This document shows positions 21,937-24,933 of a DNA stretch of 24,933 nt, piece after piece; positions within the stretch are counted from its first letter, which is position 1, and each line of letters opens with the position of its first letter. The translations under genes were made by a program, and so were the position numbers. The stretch comes from Clostridia bacterium (GTDB lineage Bacteria > Bacillota_A > Clostridia > Christensenellales > Aristaeellaceae). The notes under the pieces are model-generated. The model ran no database searches and had not been told where the DNA came from. It saw only the letters and a program-made list of their open reading frames with translations. Where the stretch lies: the NCBI GenBank assembly GCA_017530275.1, contig JAFXMP010000018.1, positions 1-24,933 of the forward strand. Reading direction: 5' to 3'.

Positions 21937-22953
21937 TTACAGAGCGGCGATTTTTTCTCCCGCCGCCTGCATGATCTCCGCCACCGCGTCGGAAAAACTG
22001 TCAAATTCCGGGTCTTCTACTTGCAGTTCTGGGTGGGACAGGAAGTAGGCGGCGCTTTCCCGGCACGCCTGATCGAAGCGCTTTTGGATCTTCCAGGTGG
22101 GAACCAGGCGATGGGCCAGGGTGTTGTCGAAAATCACGGTGTTGGATTTATCGCCCAGCAGCGCCCCTTCAAAATCATATTTCGCCGCTTTCATGAGCAG
22201 ATCGGTGGGCACGTAGCAGGGCCTGTACACGCCGCCCACGGCCTTGGCTACCGCGCCCATGATCTGGTTCCAGGTGAGCAGCTCCTCCCCGGTGATCTGC
22301 ACGGCCTGGCCGATGGCATGGATATTGCCCATGAGGCCCACGAAAGCGGGGGCGAAATCCTCGCTGTTCAGCACGGCCCACAGGCTGCTGCCGTCGCCGG
22401 GCACGAGCACGGGCTTGCCTTCCATCATCCGTTTCATCACCTGCCACGCCCCCTTGTCGCCGTGAATGGCTACGGGCATGGAACGGAAGCTAAAGGTATG
22501 GCTGGGCCGCACGATGGTGACGGGGAAGCCGGAAGCCCGGTATTCCTTCATCAATAAATCTTCAATAGCCGCCTTGTTCCGGGAATATTCCCAATGGGGG
22601 TTATGCAGGGGCGTGGCTTCCGTGATTACGGGGGAAGACAGGGGTTTCTGATAGGCGGACGCGGAGCTGATGAAGATGTACTGGTCGGTTTTGCCTTTGA
22701 ACAGGCGGATGTCCCGTTCCGCCTGGGCGGGCACAAAGGCAATGAAATCCGCCACCACGTCGAAGTGTTCCTTTTCGATGGCTTTCTTTACCGCCGCTTC
22801 GTCGTTGATGTCCAGGATCAACTGCTTCGCGCCGGGCACGTCTTGGGGCCTGCTGCCCCGGTTGAGCAGGATCAGGTCCCATCCCTTGGAAACGAGCAGG
22901 CGGGAAATGGAGGTGCTGATGACCCCTGTACCGCCGATGAACAATGCTTTCAT
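21937..22953 (-). CDS. NAD-dependent epimerase/dehydratase (extended SDR)
   Basis: The 338-residue product has an N-terminal Rossmann motif GGTGVIS (7-13), the SSASAY stretch (97-101) and a catalytic-type Y123-x3-K127 (YSRNK), all typical of extended short-chain dehydrogenases that epimerise or dehydrate nucleotide sugars. The ATG at 22953 was chosen over an upstream in-frame start at 23016 because AAGGAG lies 8 bases before it and the Rossmann strand then begins at once. A good promoter overlaps the end of the upstream gene. With the deacetylase it may form an envelope-sugar pair. The substrate is unknown; some relatives of this type are annotated as chloroplast-type RNA-binding epimerases. 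Confidence 0.85.
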   Translation of the reverse strand: MKALFIGGTGVISTSISRLLVSKGWDLILLNRGSRPQDVPGAKQLILDINDEAAVKKAIEKEHFDVVADFIAFVPAQAERDIRLFKGKTDQYIFISSASAYQKPLSSPVITEATPLHNPHWEYSRNKAAIEDLLMKEYRASGFPVTIVRPSHTFSFRSMPVAIHGDKGAWQVMKRMMEGKPVLVPGDGSSLWAVLNSEDFAPAFVGLMGNIHAIGQAVQITGEELLTWNQIMGAVAKAVGGVYRPCYVPTDLLMKAAKYDFEGALLGDKSNTVIFDNTLAHRLVPTWKIQKRFDQACRESAAYFLSHPELQVEDPEFDSFSDAVAEIMQAAGEKIAAL

Positions 22954-22995
22954 GGTTCGCGCTCCTTTTTTGTATATTTGGAAATCTTTACCACA

Positions 22996-23024
22996 ATTAT
23001 AAGGCCTGTTCTTCAAAGAATCAA
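22996..23024 (-). promoter_or_regulatory. Promoter of the epimerase-deacetylase operon
   Basis: On the minus strand TTGATT (23024-23019), a 17-base spacer and a perfect TATAAT (23001-22996), 42 bases before the epimerase start. It lies immediately after the stop codon of the PLP enzyme gene. Confidence 0.75.
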
Positions 23025-23025
23025 G

Positions 23026-24252
23026 TCATGCCATCTTTTCCAGGGCGGAAATCAGGGCGATTTTGCCGTGGGCGTAGGTGAGGCCCCCTTGCAGGTACAC
23101 GGTATAGGGGGCACGCATAGGCGCGTCGGCGGAAAGCTCGATGGAAGCCCCGCCCACGAAGGTGCCCGCCGCCATGATGACCTGATCGGCGTAGCCGGGC
23201 ATATCCCAGGGCTCGGGCACGGCGCTGGCGTCGATGGGGGACGCGGCCTGGATGCCCTGGACGAAGGCGATCAGCTTCTGCGGGTCGCCCATTTCAATGG
23301 CCTGAATGATGTCCGCCCGGGGCGCGTCAAAGGCCGGAGTAGTTTTCATGCCCAGTAGTTCAAAGGTACGGGCGGCTAAAATGGCGGTTTTCAGAGCCTG
23401 GGTGACGGTGTGGGGGGCCATGAACAGGCCCTGATAGAAGGGCTGGTAGTTGGCGGCGTAGCTGCCCACCTCTCGGCCTAAACCGGGAGCGGTGAGCCGG
23501 GCTTCGATGCGTTCAATGGCCCGATTGGTCCCCGCCAGATACGCCCCGGTGGGGGCCAGACCGCCCCCCGCGTTTTTGATGAGACTGCCCACGCACACGT
23601 CCGCCCCGAAGTGGGTGGGTTCGGTTTCGCAGATAAATTCCCCGTAGCAGTTATCCACCATGATGAAAATATCCGGGCGCACAGCGTGAACGGCTTGAAT
23701 CGCTTCCTTCATTTCCTCGGGCCGCAGGGAAGCCCGCCAGGCGTAGCCCCGGCTGCGCTGGATCAAAATGACTTTGGTGCTGGGTTTCAACGCCGTCAGC
23801 ACGCCGGCCACATCGATTTTCGTCTGCCCCTCGCACATCTCCACCTGGGCATAGGAAACGCCCATTTCCTTCAGGTTCCCCGGCACGTTCCCGGAAAGGC
23901 CGATCACCGTTTCCATGGTGTCGTAGGGCGTGCCGGTAACGGACAGCAGTTCGTCACCCGGCAGCAGCAGCCCGAACAGGCACAGGGAAAGCGCCGCTGT
24001 TCCGCAGGCGATAGCAGGCCGCACGATGGCGCTTTCCGCTTGGAACAATCGGGCGAAAACCCGCTCTAAAGCGTCCCGGCCAATATCGTCATAGCCATAT
24101 CCCGTGGTGGGGGCAAAATGCCGCGCGGCAATGTCCTCCGCCCGAAAAGCGTCCAGCACCCGCCGGGTGTTTTTCATTTCCGTTTCCTCCAGGGCGGCAA
24201 ACACAGGCGCGCAGTCCCGTTCCGCCTGGGAAATCAAAGCCTGAATATCCAT
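23026..24252 (-). CDS. ynbB: YnbB-like PLP-dependent enzyme (methionine gamma-lyase/'aluminum resistance' family)
   Basis: The 408-residue product matches the YnbB family, fold-type I PLP enzymes related to cystathionine/methionine lyases and often labelled aluminum resistance protein. Seen are GYGYDDIGRDALERVFA near the N-terminus, the cofactor-stacking region TGTPYDTMETVIG, the Asp that contacts the PLP ring in MVDNCYGEF (around 198-206) and the Schiff-base lysine K226 in GSLIKNAGGG. True activity of the family is poorly known. The ATG at 24252 follows GGAGG at 8-9 bases; a TTG at 24261 is less likely. It starts 5 bases after miaA; the miaA to ynbB order is also known in Bacillus, where hfq lies between. 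Confidence 0.9.
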   Translation of the reverse strand: MDIQALISQAERDCAPVFAALEETEMKNTRRVLDAFRAEDIAARHFAPTTGYGYDDIGRDALERVFARLFQAESAIVRPAIACGTAALSLCLFGLLLPGDELLSVTGTPYDTMETVIGLSGNVPGNLKEMGVSYAQVEMCEGQTKIDVAGVLTALKPSTKVILIQRSRGYAWRASLRPEEMKEAIQAVHAVRPDIFIMVDNCYGEFICETEPTHFGADVCVGSLIKNAGGGLAPTGAYLAGTNRAIERIEARLTAPGLGREVGSYAANYQPFYQGLFMAPHTVTQALKTAILAARTFELLGMKTTPAFDAPRADIIQAIEMGDPQKLIAFVQGIQAASPIDASAVPEPWDMPGYADQVIMAAGTFVGGASIELSADAPMRAPYTVYLQGGLTYAHGKIALISALEKMA

Positions 24253-24257
24253 GGGAA

Positions 24258-24933
24258 TCAACCTCCAAAGGATTTATGATCGTTTTCGCAAATCAAATCC
24301 GCCAGCGGTTCCAAATCCTGCCCCGGCGTCCAGGGAAGCCATTGAATCCGCTCGTCCCGCTTGAACCAGGTGAGCTGCCGCTTGGCATAGTGCCGGGTGC
24401 GGAGTTTCAGGAGGGAAACCGCGTCGGAAAGGCTCGTTTCCCCGGTCAGCACGGGCCAAAGCTCCTTGTAGCCCAAGCCCTGCATGCTCTGGGCCTCGGG
24501 AGAAAGGCCGCTGTCCTTCAAGCGCCGCACTTCGTCCAATAGCCCTTGACGCATCATCTCGTCCACCCGCTGATCCACACGGGAATACAATACGTTTCTT
24601 GGCAGGTCCAGGGCGTATAACTGAAAATCATAAGGCGCGTCCTCGGGCCCCGGCATTTTCTGGCTGGACAGGGGCACGCCGGTCAGGTCGTACACCTCCA
24701 GGGCCCGCACCACCCGGCGCACGTCGTTGGGATGGAGCTTTTGGGCGGAGGCGGGATCGACCTGCTTGAGTATGTCATGCAGAGCTTCCACCCCCTGGGT
24801 ATCGGCGATTTCATGATACTTTTTGCGGATTTCCTCGTCGCCGCCCACAGCCCCGTAATCCATGGGCAGGGACAGGGATTGGAGATACATGCCCGTGCCG
24901 CCCACCAGGATGGGAATATCTACCCGGTCGATC
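24258..24933 (-). CDS. miaA: tRNA dimethylallyltransferase MiaA, partial
   Basis: The frame is open to the right edge of the window and encodes the C-terminal 224 or so residues of MiaA. It includes the conserved ILVGGTGMYL segment near the edge, KLHPNDVRRVVRALEVYDLTG, the GLGYKEL stretch and RTRHYAKRQLTWFKRD close to the end. MiaA transfers a dimethylallyl group to N6 of A37 in tRNAs that read codons starting with U. About 90 N-terminal residues with the P-loop lie outside the window. It is the first gene seen of a minus-strand block with the YnbB-like gene. Confidence 0.95.
   Translation of the reverse strand, partial: IDRVDIPILVGGTGMYLQSLSLPMDYGAVGGDEEIRKKYHEIADTQGVEALHDILKQVDPASAQKLHPNDVRRVVRALEVYDLTGVPLSSQKMPGPEDAPYDFQLYALDLPRNVLYSRVDQRVDEMMRQGLLDEVRRLKDSGLSPEAQSMQGLGYKELWPVLTGETSLSDAVSLLKLRTRHYAKRQLTWFKRDERIQWLPWTPGQDLEPLADLICENDHKSFGG

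Overview
The window looks like chromosomal DNA from a GC-rich, probably uncultured gut-type member of the Clostridia (Bacillota). The reasons are strong AGGAGG-type ribosome binding sites, TATAAT-type promoters, a YnzC/DUF896 protein, a SpoIIQ-like LytM protein, a PrsA-like lipoprotein foldase, a polysaccharide deacetylase and a miaA/ynbB-type neighbourhood. This is inference from gene content; no rRNA, tRNA, CRISPR array or phage region was seen.

Layout. (1) 1-818: the 5' end of a group IIC intron (minus strand, running off the left edge) sits directly behind the terminator of a RelB/DinJ-YoeB toxin-antitoxin operon. (2) 819-2469: an MFS transporter (minus), then a 469-base region with a perfect-armed 39-base hairpin, a good plus-strand promoter and an inverted-repeat leader. 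(3) 2470-9661: a four-gene plus-strand signalling cluster: a membrane hybrid histidine kinase, a REC-degenerate GGDEF-EAL protein, a free HPt protein, and a 1122-residue fusion of an APC-type permease to a histidine kinase with two receiver domains. Together these hold all the modules of a phosphorelay with c-di-GMP hydrolysis as a likely output. (4) 9734-10879: glycerate kinase (minus), facing the cluster across a bidirectional terminator. (5) 11139-16133: a membrane-anchored M1-type peptidase, then a tight envelope operon: GT2-GtrA glycosyltransferase, NAGPA-type phosphodiester glycosidase, a divergent Lgt-like membrane protein, and YnzC. (6) 16234-19545: a PpiC/PrsA lipoprotein with a coiled coil inserted in its catalytic domain, an unrecognised ferritin-like protein with a complete di-iron ligand pattern, and a degenerate SpoIIQ-like LytM protein. 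(7) 19829-24933: a DUF2264 protein converges on a minus-strand block: polysaccharide deacetylase, NAD-dependent epimerase, a YnbB-like PLP enzyme and a partial miaA.

The most unusual items are the permease-kinase fusion and its phosphorelay cluster, the unassigned di-iron protein at 17688-18926, the group IIC intron placed exactly behind a terminator, and three related long-armed palindromes (around 3983-4061, 6185-6264 and 12691-12777) that sit between same-strand genes and look like copies of one dispersed element family.
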